A stretch of DNA of 64,000 nt, from contig NZ_JAAGOB010000007.1 of assembly GCF_010550695.1 (NCBI RefSeq), positions 62,001-126,000 on the forward strand, read 5' to 3'. A program made the position numbers and the translations under genes. This DNA comes from Phytoactinopolyspora alkaliphila (lineage in GTDB: Bacteria; Actinomycetota; Actinomycetes; Jiangellales; Jiangellaceae). The notes below the pieces were generated by a model. It searched no databases. It was given only the letters and a program-made list of their open reading frames with translations, and was not told the origin of the DNA. Below, one piece after another: positions 53,392 through 62,160 of the stretch; position 1 is the stretch's first letter; each line of letters starts with the position of its first letter.

Positions 53392-54606
53392 TCAACTGTC
53401 GCCATGCCGTTGCAGGACTCGCGCGGCCAACGACTCGCCGATGGCCATCGATGCGGTCGCGGCCGGCGACGGGGCACTGAGCACGTGGGTGACAGGGCCG
53501 TCGTCGCGGATGAGGAAGTCGTCGATCAACCGGCCGTCACGCAGCATGGCCTGAGCACGGATCCCAGCAGGTCCGCGCTCCAAATGCTTGGCCTGGACAC
53601 CGGGCAGGTAGCGGCCGACCTCACGGGCATAGCGCGTCCGGGACAGCTCATGGCCGAGTTCCACCCGGGCCGCTCCGATGTTTCGCATGGCGAATCGCCA
53701 CAGGCCTGGAAAGGTGAGCGCGTCGCGGGTGTCGCGGGCGTTGGCCGAGAACCGACGCCGGCCCTCTCGGGCCAAGGTCAGTAGTGCGTTCGGCCCGGCC
53801 CAGACTTGGCCGTCGATCCGCCGCGTCACGTGCACGCCGAGAAACGGGAAGCGGGGATCCGGCACGGGATAGATGTTCCCGCGTATGGCATCGGCCTGAG
53901 GCCCGGTGAGCCTGTACCACGTGCCGCGAAACGGTACGACTCGCACCTCATGGCGGACGACGGGGCCGGTCAAGCGGTCTGCCTGCACTCCGGCGCAGCA
54001 CACCGCAGTCGTAGCCCGGATGACCCCTCGGTCACCTTGAACAACGACGCCGGTCGCGCCGGCCTGGGTCACGGACGACACCGGCCACCGCGTGTGGACT
54101 AGGCCACCTGACGCCGCGATGTCCGTTGCCATGGCGCGGGCGACCGCGGCGAAGTCGACTACTCCGGTAGACGGCGACAGCAGAGCCGCGACGCCCACCG
54201 CAGCCGGTTCGTGCTCCGGAATCTCGGCGGCGTCAATCATCCGAAGTTCGGGGACCGCGTTGAGTCTGGCCCGTTCGGCAAGCGACTTCAGCCGGCCAAG
54301 CTCGGCGGCCGAGGAAGCGATCACGAGCTTGCCGTTGGTGAGCACCGGAATGCCCCGGTCAATGGCGTATTCATGCAGCATACGCGCGCCGCGCCGGCAA
54401 AGCTTCGCCTTGAGCGAGCCGGGCGGGTAGTAAATGCCGGCGTGCAAGACGCCGGAGTTGTGACTGCTCTGGTGAGCCGCCACCGCGGCCTCCTTCTCGA
54501 CCACCACGACTTTGAGGCCAGGCCGCTGCCTGAGCAGGGTCAGGCTGAGTGCCAACCCGATGATCCCGGCTCCTACTACCACGACGTCCGCACGTTCATC
54601 GTCCAT
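53392..54606 (-). CDS. lhgO: L-2-hydroxyglutarate oxidase-like flavoprotein
   Basis: The protein has 404 residues; ATG 54606 lies behind GAAAGAGGGTTGTTCT. The Rossmann motif is DVVVVGAGIIGLALSLTLL, followed by the family hallmark HQSSHNSGVLHAGIYYPPGS and LCRRGARMLHEYAIDRGIP. The C-terminal part has PNALLTLAREGRRRFS and VLSAPSPAATASMAIGE. This is the LhgO/YgaF pattern: FAD-dependent oxidation of L-2-hydroxyglutarate, feeding electrons to the membrane. It diverges from the GntR regulator of the peptide operon, so a related 2-hydroxy acid could be the true substrate. Confidence 0.85.
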   Translation of the reverse strand: MDDERADVVVVGAGIIGLALSLTLLRQRPGLKVVVVEKEAAVAAHQSSHNSGVLHAGIYYPPGSLKAKLCRRGARMLHEYAIDRGIPVLTNGKLVIASSAAELGRLKSLAERARLNAVPELRMIDAAEIPEHEPAAVGVAALLSPSTGVVDFAAVARAMATDIAASGGLVHTRWPVSSVTQAGATGVVVQGDRGVIRATTAVCCAGVQADRLTGPVVRHEVRVVPFRGTWYRLTGPQADAIRGNIYPVPDPRFPFLGVHVTRRIDGQVWAGPNALLTLAREGRRRFSANARDTRDALTFPGLWRFAMRNIGAARVELGHELSRTRYAREVGRYLPGVQAKHLERGPAGIRAQAMLRDGRLIDDFLIRDDGPVTHVLSAPSPAATASMAIGESLAARVLQRHGDS

Positions 54607-54626
54607 AGAACAACCCTCTTTCGGCA

Positions 54627-54656
54627 TTGACACGGCCAGTATCACGCCTCTAGCAT
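54627..54656 (+). promoter_or_regulatory. Promoter TTGACA-N18-TAGCAT for the GntR/peptide operon
   Basis: Consensus -35 TTGACA (54627-54632), 18 bp, TAGCAT (54651-54656), then 8 nt to ATG 54665, so the mRNA is probably leaderless. CACTTG-A-CAAGTG (54671-54683), a perfect inverted repeat, lies just inside the gene and may be an autoregulatory operator. Confidence 0.7.
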
Positions 54657-54664
54657 CTCGTGGC

Positions 54665-55702
54665 ATGGGCCACTTGACAAGTGAACTAGTACACCTCCTG
54701 TCCGGGTTGAACATCGTCCGGAAGGCCGGTGCGCCCATCCATGAGCAGTTGCGCCACCATCTCCAGTACCTGATCACGACGGCGGCGCTGGGTCCGGGGG
54801 CGCCTTTACCCTCCGTCCGTCAATTGGCCGAGGAACTGCACGTCGCCCGGGCCACGGTTCAGCGGGCCTATACCGAGCTACAAACCCTCGGTCTGATCGA
54901 GGCCCGACACGGCGCCGGCACCTTTGTCGTCGACTTCCGGCGAGCCGTCGGCTCGATCGAAGGCAGCAAAGAACTGTCCGCCATTGTCGAGACCGCTATC
55001 AGTGATGCCCGTCGGCTAGGCCTCGATCTGCGGGACCTCGAACGACTCCTGCACGTCCAGGTCCGAGCCGAGCTGCGCTCGGAGGGGGAGTTCCTGATCT
55101 GCTACGTCGACGAGTTCGACTTTTCCGTCGGTCACACGGCGGTTCTGATCGAAAGCTTGACCGACTTGCCGGTTCGTATCGTGCGGGTGGATTGGCGTCG
55201 TTGCCGCAACGGTGACCGTGAACCGCTCGCAGCGCTGGAGGCCGCCGACCTCATCGTCTGCGCGCCCTATGTGTTCGGTCCGGTCAATAGGATGCTCGAG
55301 CTGCACTCGGCTGACGTCGAAGGCATCACCTTCGTCCTCCACGACGAGGTTGCTGCCGCTTTGTCACAGCTGGATCCGGCCAGCCGGGTGGGTATCGTCG
55401 CCACCCGTCCCGAGTACATGTCGTGGACATCTGCTGTGGTCACCTCGAGGGTTGTGACGGCAGAAGAGATCCGGCAGGCGGCGCTCACCGACGTGGCCGG
55501 CACTGAGGCCATGCTGCGCGAAGTTGACGTCGTCGTCTACGGCTCTGGAAGCCGCCCGGAAATCGAGAAGCTGCTGCCGGCCGGCGTACGTTCGGTCGAA
55601 CTTCGACATGTGCCAGACCCCAACTCACTGATACGGCTCCGGGACCTGGTCACCCGGCGGATCGACGGTCAGGCCCTTTCCCACGGCGGAGCAGTCCGGT
55701 GA
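54665..55702 (+). CDS. GntR-family regulator with unusual C-terminal domain
   Basis: The protein has 345 residues. ATG 54665 is placed by the promoter. The winged helix is APIHEQLRHHLQYLITTAAL, LPSVRQLAEELHVARATVQR, then GLIEARHGAGTFVVD. The C-terminal 220 residues are neither FCD nor UTRA: alternating strands and helices (FLICYVDEFDFSVGHTAVLI, DLIVCAPYVFGPVNRML, VGIVATRPEYMSW) resemble a periplasmic-binding-protein-like fold. Its stop overlaps the first permease start, so it is cotranscribed with the operon it probably controls. Confidence 0.82.
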   Translation: MGHLTSELVHLLSGLNIVRKAGAPIHEQLRHHLQYLITTAALGPGAPLPSVRQLAEELHVARATVQRAYTELQTLGLIEARHGAGTFVVDFRRAVGSIEGSKELSAIVETAISDARRLGLDLRDLERLLHVQVRAELRSEGEFLICYVDEFDFSVGHTAVLIESLTDLPVRIVRVDWRRCRNGDREPLAALEAADLIVCAPYVFGPVNRMLELHSADVEGITFVLHDEVAAALSQLDPASRVGIVATRPEYMSWTSAVVTSRVVTAEEIRQAALTDVAGTEAMLREVDVVVYGSGSRPEIEKLLPAGVRSVELRHVPDPNSLIRLRDLVTRRIDGQALSHGGAVR

Positions 55703-56661
55703 CCCGCTACCTCATCCGCCGACTGCTCCAGCTGATCCCGGTCGTGGCCGTGGTGATCACGCTGAGCTTCTTCCTGGTGCGCTTGGCGCCCGGAGACGTG
55801 GCGACCATGATGGCCGGGGAACGTGCCGACCCTGCGTTCATCGAGTCGGTCAGACAGCGTTACGGTCTCGACCTGCCGATGCACGAGCAGTTCATTCGGT
55901 ACGTGGGCAATATCCTGCAGGGCGACCTCGGCATGAGCTACCGCGAGGGCCGGCCGGTACTCGACGTCATCCTGGACCGGCTCCCGGCAACCCTGCTCCT
56001 GATCGGTGTCGCGCTAGTCGTGGCGGCCGTCGGGGGAACGCTCGTCGGGACCTTGCTCGGCCGGCATGCCGGCACCCGATTCGACGCCGCCGCCTCGGTA
56101 GTCGCCGTCGGCGCCTACAGCATCCCGGTGTTCTGGCTGGGCCTCATGATGATCCTGGTCTTCTCGGTGACCCTCGGCTGGTTCCCCTCGTCCGGCATGA
56201 CCAGCCCCGTCCCGCCAGAAGGGTGGATCGCACAGGCCGCCGACGTGGCGCACCATCTCGTGCTGCCGGCCGGCGCGCTGGCCACCGTGTGGTTCGGGGA
56301 GTACGTCCGGTTGTCCCGGGCCAGCGTCTCCAATGTGCTGGCCGAGGACTACATCACCGCAGCCCGCGGTACCGGCTATTCCGAACGGAACATCCTGGTC
56401 AAGCATGCGCTGCGCAATGCCATGCTGCCGATCACCACGGTGTTCGGGCTCCAGTTGGCCGCACTGCTCGCCGGCGCAGTCCTCACCGAGACCGTCTTCG
56501 CCTGGCCGGGACTCGGCCGCCTGCTCTTCGATGCCGTACTTGCTCGCGACATGCCGGTGATTATGGGCGCCTACATTGCCATGAGCGTGACCGTGGTCAT
56601 CGCCACCTTGCTGACCGACATCGCCTACGCCCGCCTCGATCCGAGAGTGGTTTACCGATGA
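55699..56661 (+). CDS. dppB: Peptide ABC transporter permease (DppB type)
   Basis: The protein has 320 residues; GTG 55699 overlaps the regulator stop. It begins RYLIRRLLQLIPVVAVVITL with the family stretch FFLVRLAPGD. Further motifs are GLDLPMHEQFIRYVGNILQG and GLMMILVFSVTLGWFPSSGM. The EAA loop reads DYITAARGTGYSERNILVKH. Six membrane helices. It forms the channel with the next gene. Confidence 0.9.
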   Translation: MTRYLIRRLLQLIPVVAVVITLSFFLVRLAPGDVATMMAGERADPAFIESVRQRYGLDLPMHEQFIRYVGNILQGDLGMSYREGRPVLDVILDRLPATLLLIGVALVVAAVGGTLVGTLLGRHAGTRFDAAASVVAVGAYSIPVFWLGLMMILVFSVTLGWFPSSGMTSPVPPEGWIAQAADVAHHLVLPAGALATVWFGEYVRLSRASVSNVLAEDYITAARGTGYSERNILVKHALRNAMLPITTVFGLQLAALLAGAVLTETVFAWPGLGRLLFDAVLARDMPVIMGAYIAMSVTVVIATLLTDIAYARLDPRVVYR

Positions 56662-57566
56662 CCGCCATCACGCCGCAGCCGCCGACCCCACCCGTTGTTC
56701 CGCCGAAGGCATCTCGGCGGGGGCAGTCGCAGCGGATGTTCTGGCGCGAGTTCGCGCGGCACACCGCCGCCCGCTGGTCGCTGGCGATCATCGCGCTTTT
56801 CGTCTTCGCAGCGCTGGCCGCAGACGTGCTCCCGTTGCAGGATCCGACCGCGATCAGCAGTGAAGCGTACACAGGACCGTCGGGTGAACACTGGTTCGGC
56901 ACGGATCACCTCGGCCGCGACATGTTCAGCCGCACCGTGCACGGAGCCCGAGTCGCGATCATCGTGGCGCTGGGGTCCGCGGGCCTCGCCACTGCCATCG
57001 GCATCGTCGTAGGCGCAATAGCAGGATATACCGGCGGCCGGCTGGACGACCTGCTCTCGAGGACTGCCGACGTCTTCCTGCTGATTCCGGTCTTCTTTCT
57101 GGTCGTGTTGATCGTCGCCCTGTTCGGTCAGGGGCTGTTCTTCGTCGTGCTGATCATCGGCTTGACCACATGGCCGCAATCGGCTCGGTTGATGCGGGCC
57201 GAGGCCATGGTGCTTCGGGAGCGGGTCTTCGTGGTGGCCGCTCGAGCTTCCGGTGGCCGGGGCATGCAAGTGCTGTTCCGGCACGTTATCCCCAACGGTC
57301 TCTCACCGGTGATCACCAACGCGACCATCCTGATGGGACAGGCGATCCTGGTCGAGGCCGGGCTGTCGTTCCTGGGGCTCGGCGATCCCCAAGTCATGTC
57401 CTGGGGGCGAATGATCTTCGACGGTCGCGGCTATCTGGACCTCTCGCCGTGGATGAGCTTCTTTCCCGGCCTCGCCATGTTCCTGCTCGTGCTGTCGCTG
57501 AACCTCGTGGGCGACGGCCTGACCCAGGCGTTCAATCCGAAACTGCGACGACGGGGACGAGCATGA
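56658..57566 (+). CDS. dppC: Peptide ABC transporter permease (DppC type)
   Basis: The protein has 302 residues; ATG 56658 overlaps the previous stop as ATGA. It has HWFGTDHLGRDMFSRTVHGA, the DppC signature, and an EAA loop FVVAARASGGRGMQVLFRH. The C-terminus has VEAGLSFLGLGDPQVMSWGR. A cytoplasmic proline-rich start (PQPPTPPVVPPKAS) precedes the first helix. Confidence 0.9.
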   Translation: MTAITPQPPTPPVVPPKASRRGQSQRMFWREFARHTAARWSLAIIALFVFAALAADVLPLQDPTAISSEAYTGPSGEHWFGTDHLGRDMFSRTVHGARVAIIVALGSAGLATAIGIVVGAIAGYTGGRLDDLLSRTADVFLLIPVFFLVVLIVALFGQGLFFVVLIIGLTTWPQSARLMRAEAMVLRERVFVVAARASGGRGMQVLFRHVIPNGLSPVITNATILMGQAILVEAGLSFLGLGDPQVMSWGRMIFDGRGYLDLSPWMSFFPGLAMFLLVLSLNLVGDGLTQAFNPKLRRRGRA

Positions 57567-58567
57567 CGGGCGGGAGTTTTGTCGAGGTGCGGGGCCTACG
57601 CGTCGGCTATAAGGTGCCGCACGGCGTGGTACAGGCGATCGACGGCGTGGACCTGACGATCGACCGTGGCGAGGCCCTCGGCATCGTGGGTGAATCCGGC
57701 TGCGGCAAGTCCACGCTCGGCCTCGGGCTTCTCCGCCTGTTGCCATCGAACGCGACCACCTCCGTGGATACCTTCCGTGTCGGCGACACCGACGTCGCAG
57801 GGCTGAGCCAGGCCGCGTTCCGTCGCGAGGTTCGCTGGAAGCGGGTTTCGATGGTCTTCCAGTCGGCGATGAACTCGCTGAACCCGGTTCGCCGCGTCGG
57901 CGAGCAGGTGGCAGACGCCTACCGCCTCCATCACCCCCAGGCGAGCAAACGCGAAGTGCAAGCCCGGGTGGACCGGCTGTTCGAGCTCGTGGACATCCCA
58001 CGCGCCCGGCAGCGCAACTACGCGCATGAATACTCGGGCGGAATGCGGCAGCGCGCGGTGATTGCACTCAGCCTGGTGTGCGACCCCGACGTTGTGATCG
58101 CCGACGAGGCGACGACGGCGCTGGACGTCGTGGTGCAGAACCAGATCCTCGACGCGCTGGCCGACCTGCGCACCGAGCTCGGAATCGCATTGATCGTCAT
58201 CTCCCACGACATAGGAGTCATCTCGCATACCTGCGACCGGGTGGCGGTCATGTACGCGGGTCAAGTCGTCGAATCCGGCGCGGTGGCCGATGTACTTGCT
58301 TCTCCGCGGCATCCATACACGGCTTCCTTGATGGCAGCGTTACCCCGGTTGACCGGACCTCGGTTCCGGCCGGTATCCCTGCCCGGATCACCTCCAGACC
58401 TCGCCGACCCACCGACCGCGTGCCGATTCGCTCCCCGGTGCCCGATAGCCGCCGACATCTGCACCGATGTGCCCCCGGCCTTCGATCCCGACCACAGGTG
58501 GCCGGCTCGTTGTCACTTCGCGGGTGACGAGCGACTACGCCAGCTCGGAACGGAGCGGACATCATGA
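57563..58567 (+). CDS. dppD: Peptide ABC transporter ATPase (DppD type)
   Basis: The protein has 334 residues; ATG 57563 overlaps the previous stop. Walker A GESGCGKST, signature YSGGMRQR, Walker B VVIADEATTALD and switch His SHDIG are all intact. The C-terminal oligopeptide-transporter extension has ACRFAPRCPIAADICTDVPP, its cysteines as expected for this subfamily. It powers import with the next ATPase. Confidence 0.92.
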   Translation: MTGGSFVEVRGLRVGYKVPHGVVQAIDGVDLTIDRGEALGIVGESGCGKSTLGLGLLRLLPSNATTSVDTFRVGDTDVAGLSQAAFRREVRWKRVSMVFQSAMNSLNPVRRVGEQVADAYRLHHPQASKREVQARVDRLFELVDIPRARQRNYAHEYSGGMRQRAVIALSLVCDPDVVIADEATTALDVVVQNQILDALADLRTELGIALIVISHDIGVISHTCDRVAVMYAGQVVESGAVADVLASPRHPYTASLMAALPRLTGPRFRPVSLPGSPPDLADPPTACRFAPRCPIAADICTDVPPAFDPDHRWPARCHFAGDERLRQLGTERTS

Positions 58568-59391
58568 CCCCTAACCTGATCCAGACCCGGAGCCTGAGTA
58601 AGACGTACCACCTGCGAACGGGCCTGATCGCCGGGATTATGGGTCGTCGGGACGACGTCCACGCGGTGCAGGACGTCGACCTCGTCGTCAAGGAGGGCGA
58701 GGTCGTGGCGCTCGTCGGCCAGTCCGGCTCCGGTAAGTCGACCCTGGGCAGGCTGCTGGTCCGCCTGGAGGATCCGTCCAGTGGCCAGGTGTTGAGCGAA
58801 GGCAGGAACGTCACGGCCATCACAGGAGCTGAGCTGCGCAAGTACCGCCGGAGGGCGCAGATCATCTTCCAGAATCCGTATGAGTCGCTGGATCCCAGGT
58901 ACACGGTCGCCATGTCGGTGGGGGAGCCGCTGGCGTTGTTCGGCATCGGCACCCGGCGGGAGCGCGCCGAACGGATTCGTCAAGCCCTGTCCGATGTCGG
59001 CCTCACCCCAGTCGACCGCTATCTAGGGTCACACCCGCACGAGCTTTCCGGCGGGCAGCGTCAGCGGGTGTCAATTGCCCGTGCACTGGTGGTCGAGCCG
59101 GCACTGATCGTTGCCGACGAGCCGGTCAGCATGCTGGACGCATCGGTGCGCTCCGGCGTGATGAACCTGTTGTTGGATATCCAGCAGGCGAATGGCATCA
59201 GCTGTGTTTTCATCACTCACGACCTCGCAGCGGCGCGGCATATGAGTCAGCGGGTCGCCGTGATGCACGCGGGCCGGATTGTCGAGCAGGGGCCGACCGA
59301 CGATCTTATCGCCAATCCCCAACACGAATACACCCAGAAATTGATCGACGCCGCGTTGGTCAACGAAATTGGGCATCAGCCCTCCGCTTAA
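58564..59391 (+). CDS. dppF: Peptide ABC transporter ATPase (DppF type)
   Basis: The protein has 275 residues; ATG 58564 overlaps the previous stop. Motifs: Walker A GQSGSGKST, Q-loop IIFQNPYESLDPR, signature LSGGQRQR, Walker B LIVADEPVSMLDASVR and THDLAAAR. The usual C-terminal cysteine extension is absent, so it is shorter than typical DppF. It pairs with the preceding ATPase. Confidence 0.9.
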   Translation: MTPNLIQTRSLSKTYHLRTGLIAGIMGRRDDVHAVQDVDLVVKEGEVVALVGQSGSGKSTLGRLLVRLEDPSSGQVLSEGRNVTAITGAELRKYRRRAQIIFQNPYESLDPRYTVAMSVGEPLALFGIGTRRERAERIRQALSDVGLTPVDRYLGSHPHELSGGQRQRVSIARALVVEPALIVADEPVSMLDASVRSGVMNLLLDIQQANGISCVFITHDLAAARHMSQRVAVMHAGRIVEQGPTDDLIANPQHEYTQKLIDAALVNEIGHQPSA

Positions 59392-59409
59392 GTCGAAAGG
59401 ACACATCAC

Positions 59410-61077
59410 ATGGCGTCCGCGTCATACGACCTCATTGTGCACGGCGGCCAAGTGGTCGACGGCACCGGCAACCCATGGGTACGCCTCGACATCGGAGTCC
59501 GGGACGGCCGCATCGCCGCACTTGGCAACCTTGCCGATGAGCCCGCCGAGCGGCGCATCGACGCCTCCGGTCGGTGGGTGACGCCTGGTTTCGTCGACGT
59601 GCATGCCCACTCCGACTTCGGCATCATCGCCAACCGTGAAGCCCAGTCACAGGTCCGCCAGGGCATCACCACGGAAGTCGTCGGCAACTGTGGTTTCGGG
59701 GCGTTCCCTCGACGCAAAGAGACTCTGAACCTGCTCTTCGACCCTCCCGGGGTTGACGGCGAATGGAGCAGCGCCGACGAGTACTTCCAGGTCCTGGGCA
59801 GTGAACCGACTGGCGACAACATCGCGCCGCTGCTCGGCCTCGGTACCGTCCGCAAGCTGGTCATGGGCGACGACTCCGGTCGTGCCAGCCCAGAACAGAT
59901 TGAGCTGATGCGCGCCGAGGTGGACGCCGCGATGCGAGCCGGAGCGTTCGGAGTTTCGACCGGGCTCGACTACGCGCCGTCGTCGTACGCTGACCTCGAC
60001 GAGCTGGTGTCCATGTGCGAAGTGGTCGCTGAGTACGGCGGCGTGTATGCCTCACACCTTCGTGGATACACCGACACCGCGGTTGAGTCCGTGCAGGAAG
60101 CCATCACGATCGGCGAGCGTTCCGGCGCTTCCGTGCAGTTGTCGCATATGAATGTATTCGGCCGCCGGAGCTGGGGAAAGATCGACGAGATCATCGCGTT
60201 GATCAATGACGCCCGGGCTCGCGGTGTCGACGTGACCGCTGACATGATGGCCTACCCCACCGCCGGCGCGTGGTGGGCGCCTCGTGCCATCCTGCCCGCT
60301 TCCCACTACGAGTGGTCCGCTGACCAGACGGAGCAGCTGGCCCGGGTCCGGGCATACCTGCGAGATCCAGCCGAGCGGGCTGTCATCCGGAAAGCCGTCG
60401 AAGAACGTCGGACGATGTCCAAGGCCGGCTTCCACGAGGAACTGCTGATCTTCTCGGACTGGCGAGACGTGTATCTGGCCGGAACGGCGAAGGGCAGCGT
60501 GAGCGCCGATCGGGTGGGCGAGTCGTTCGCGGCGATCGCTGAGTCGACCGGAGCCGAGCCTGTCGACGTATTCCTCGATGCGATCAGAGACGAGGGCGAC
60601 GATTTCTCCGCCGTGCACATCGGCATCTCGCAAGACGAGGCTGACGCGCTGATGGTGCAGCCGTGGATGATGTTCGGCACCGACTCCATCGCCACCTCGA
60701 TCGACCGGTGGACCGAACCGTACAACACGATCCAGTCGCATCCACGACACTACGCCAGCTACGTTCGACTGCTGGCGACCTTCGTCCGGGACCGTGGCCT
60801 TCTCACCATCGAAGACGCGGTACGAAAAATGACCTCCCTCGGTGCTCGCCGGTTCCGGTTGGCCGGGCGCGGAATCATCGACGTCGGCGCCTGGGCCGAC
60901 CTGGTGGTGTTCGACCTGGACTCACTAGACGAGGTGGCCAGCTGGCGGCAGCCCCGCCGCTATCCCGCCGGCATCGACACCGTGGTCGTCAACGGCGTGC
61001 CCGCCGTATCCGACGGCGACTTCACCCACGAGCTCGGCGGCCGAGCCCTACGACTCACGCCTGAGAGGACGGCATGA
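59410..61077 (+). CDS. N-acyl-D-amino-acid deacylase (D-aminoacylase)
   Basis: The protein has 555 residues, ATG 59410 after GAAAGGACACATC. It is an amidohydrolase-fold enzyme with DLIVHGGQVVDGTGNPW, the metal motif FVDVHAHSDFG, TEVVGNCGFGAFP (the conserved Cys ligand of D-aminoacylases), SGASVQLSHMNVFG and GTDSIATS. The length fits the family. It hydrolyses N-acyl-D-amino acids or D-residue dipeptides to free D-amino acids. Located right after the importer, it probably acts on transported compounds in the cytoplasm. Confidence 0.9.
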   Translation: MASASYDLIVHGGQVVDGTGNPWVRLDIGVRDGRIAALGNLADEPAERRIDASGRWVTPGFVDVHAHSDFGIIANREAQSQVRQGITTEVVGNCGFGAFPRRKETLNLLFDPPGVDGEWSSADEYFQVLGSEPTGDNIAPLLGLGTVRKLVMGDDSGRASPEQIELMRAEVDAAMRAGAFGVSTGLDYAPSSYADLDELVSMCEVVAEYGGVYASHLRGYTDTAVESVQEAITIGERSGASVQLSHMNVFGRRSWGKIDEIIALINDARARGVDVTADMMAYPTAGAWWAPRAILPASHYEWSADQTEQLARVRAYLRDPAERAVIRKAVEERRTMSKAGFHEELLIFSDWRDVYLAGTAKGSVSADRVGESFAAIAESTGAEPVDVFLDAIRDEGDDFSAVHIGISQDEADALMVQPWMMFGTDSIATSIDRWTEPYNTIQSHPRHYASYVRLLATFVRDRGLLTIEDAVRKMTSLGARRFRLAGRGIIDVGAWADLVVFDLDSLDEVASWRQPRRYPAGIDTVVVNGVPAVSDGDFTHELGGRALRLTPERTA

Positions 61078-62108
61078 CAACGACAGACGAAACCACCGCC
61101 CTGGTCCTGGATGCCGACGCCGAAGCCAGGGCACAGCGCCTGCACCGCGAGTCCCTCGTCATCGATGCGAGCGGGGTCGTCGCTTGTGAGCCCGAGCACT
61201 TCGAACGGACCGCCGCCGGGGGCGTCGACGTGGTGAACCACACGGTGGCGCGTCCTGGTCAGGGACTGGCGGACTCGCTCGCCGCGATCAATGCCTGCCG
61301 GCGTTGGATCGACGCGAATTCCGGCAAGGTCCGGCTCGGTCTCACCGCGCAGGGCATCCTGGACGCCCGGAGCGAGGGCAAAGAGAGCATCGTTCTCGGC
61401 CCGCAGCATTCGGAGTTCCTCGGCACCGACCTGTCCCGGGTCGGTACGTTCGCAGATCTCGGAGTGCGAGTAATCCAGCTCACCTACCAGACCCGCAACT
61501 GGATCGGGGATGGATGCGGCGAGCCCAACCCAGGTGGGCTCAGCCGATTCGGCCGCGACGTGGTGGCGGAGATGGACCGGGTCGGTGTGGTCGTCGACCT
61601 GTCACACGTCAGCCACCCTACGTCGTTCGACGCCATCGAGGCCGCAGCCGGGCCAGTGATCTTGAGTCATGCCCATCCAGCGGCAGTCACCCCGCATGTA
61701 AGGGCCAAGAGCGATGACCTGATCAAGGCGCTCGCCGACAAGGGCGGCGTAATCGGGCTGACTGCCTTGTCGCCGTTCAACGCCTTGGTGCCGGGTCGCT
61801 GGCCAGGGCTGAATGAGTTGCGAGTTCACTTCGAGCACCTCCTTGAGCTGGTTGGCCCCGATCACGTCGGCATCGGGTTCGACTTCGACGAGACCATCTC
61901 GTACGACTCGTGGTTGCGCTCGAAGAAGGCGAACCCGGAACTGGCCACCGAGTACTCGTTCGAACAGCGGCGGATCCGGGATCTTCAAGACTCCTCCGAC
62001 GCTCTGAACGTCACACGGGTTTTGGTGTCGATCGGTCTCGACGACGAGACGATCGCCAAGATCCTCGGACTCAACTTCCTCCGGGTGTTCGCCGCAGTGT
62101 GGCAATGA
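61074..62108 (+). CDS. Membrane dipeptidase (renal dipeptidase family)
   Basis: The protein has 344 residues; ATG 61074 overlaps the deacylase stop as ATGA. Family M19 features are the N-terminal LVIDASGVVACEPEHFE (the usual HxD metal motif appears altered to DAS), LGVRVIQLTYQTRN, VVVDLSHVSHPTSF, VILSHAHPAAV, and HVGIGFDFDE. The two histidines of LSH and SHA are kept, so at least part of the dinuclear zinc site remains. It is predicted to hydrolyse dipeptides, including those with a C-terminal D-residue. Confidence 0.85.
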   Translation: MTTTDETTALVLDADAEARAQRLHRESLVIDASGVVACEPEHFERTAAGGVDVVNHTVARPGQGLADSLAAINACRRWIDANSGKVRLGLTAQGILDARSEGKESIVLGPQHSEFLGTDLSRVGTFADLGVRVIQLTYQTRNWIGDGCGEPNPGGLSRFGRDVVAEMDRVGVVVDLSHVSHPTSFDAIEAAAGPVILSHAHPAAVTPHVRAKSDDLIKALADKGGVIGLTALSPFNALVPGRWPGLNELRVHFEHLLELVGPDHVGIGFDFDETISYDSWLRSKKANPELATEYSFEQRRIRDLQDSSDALNVTRVLVSIGLDDETIAKILGLNFLRVFAAVWQ

Positions 62109-62160
62109 GCCCCCGAACCGAGCAAGAACTCCACTTGGCCGAGGCCGAGAAGGGATTGTC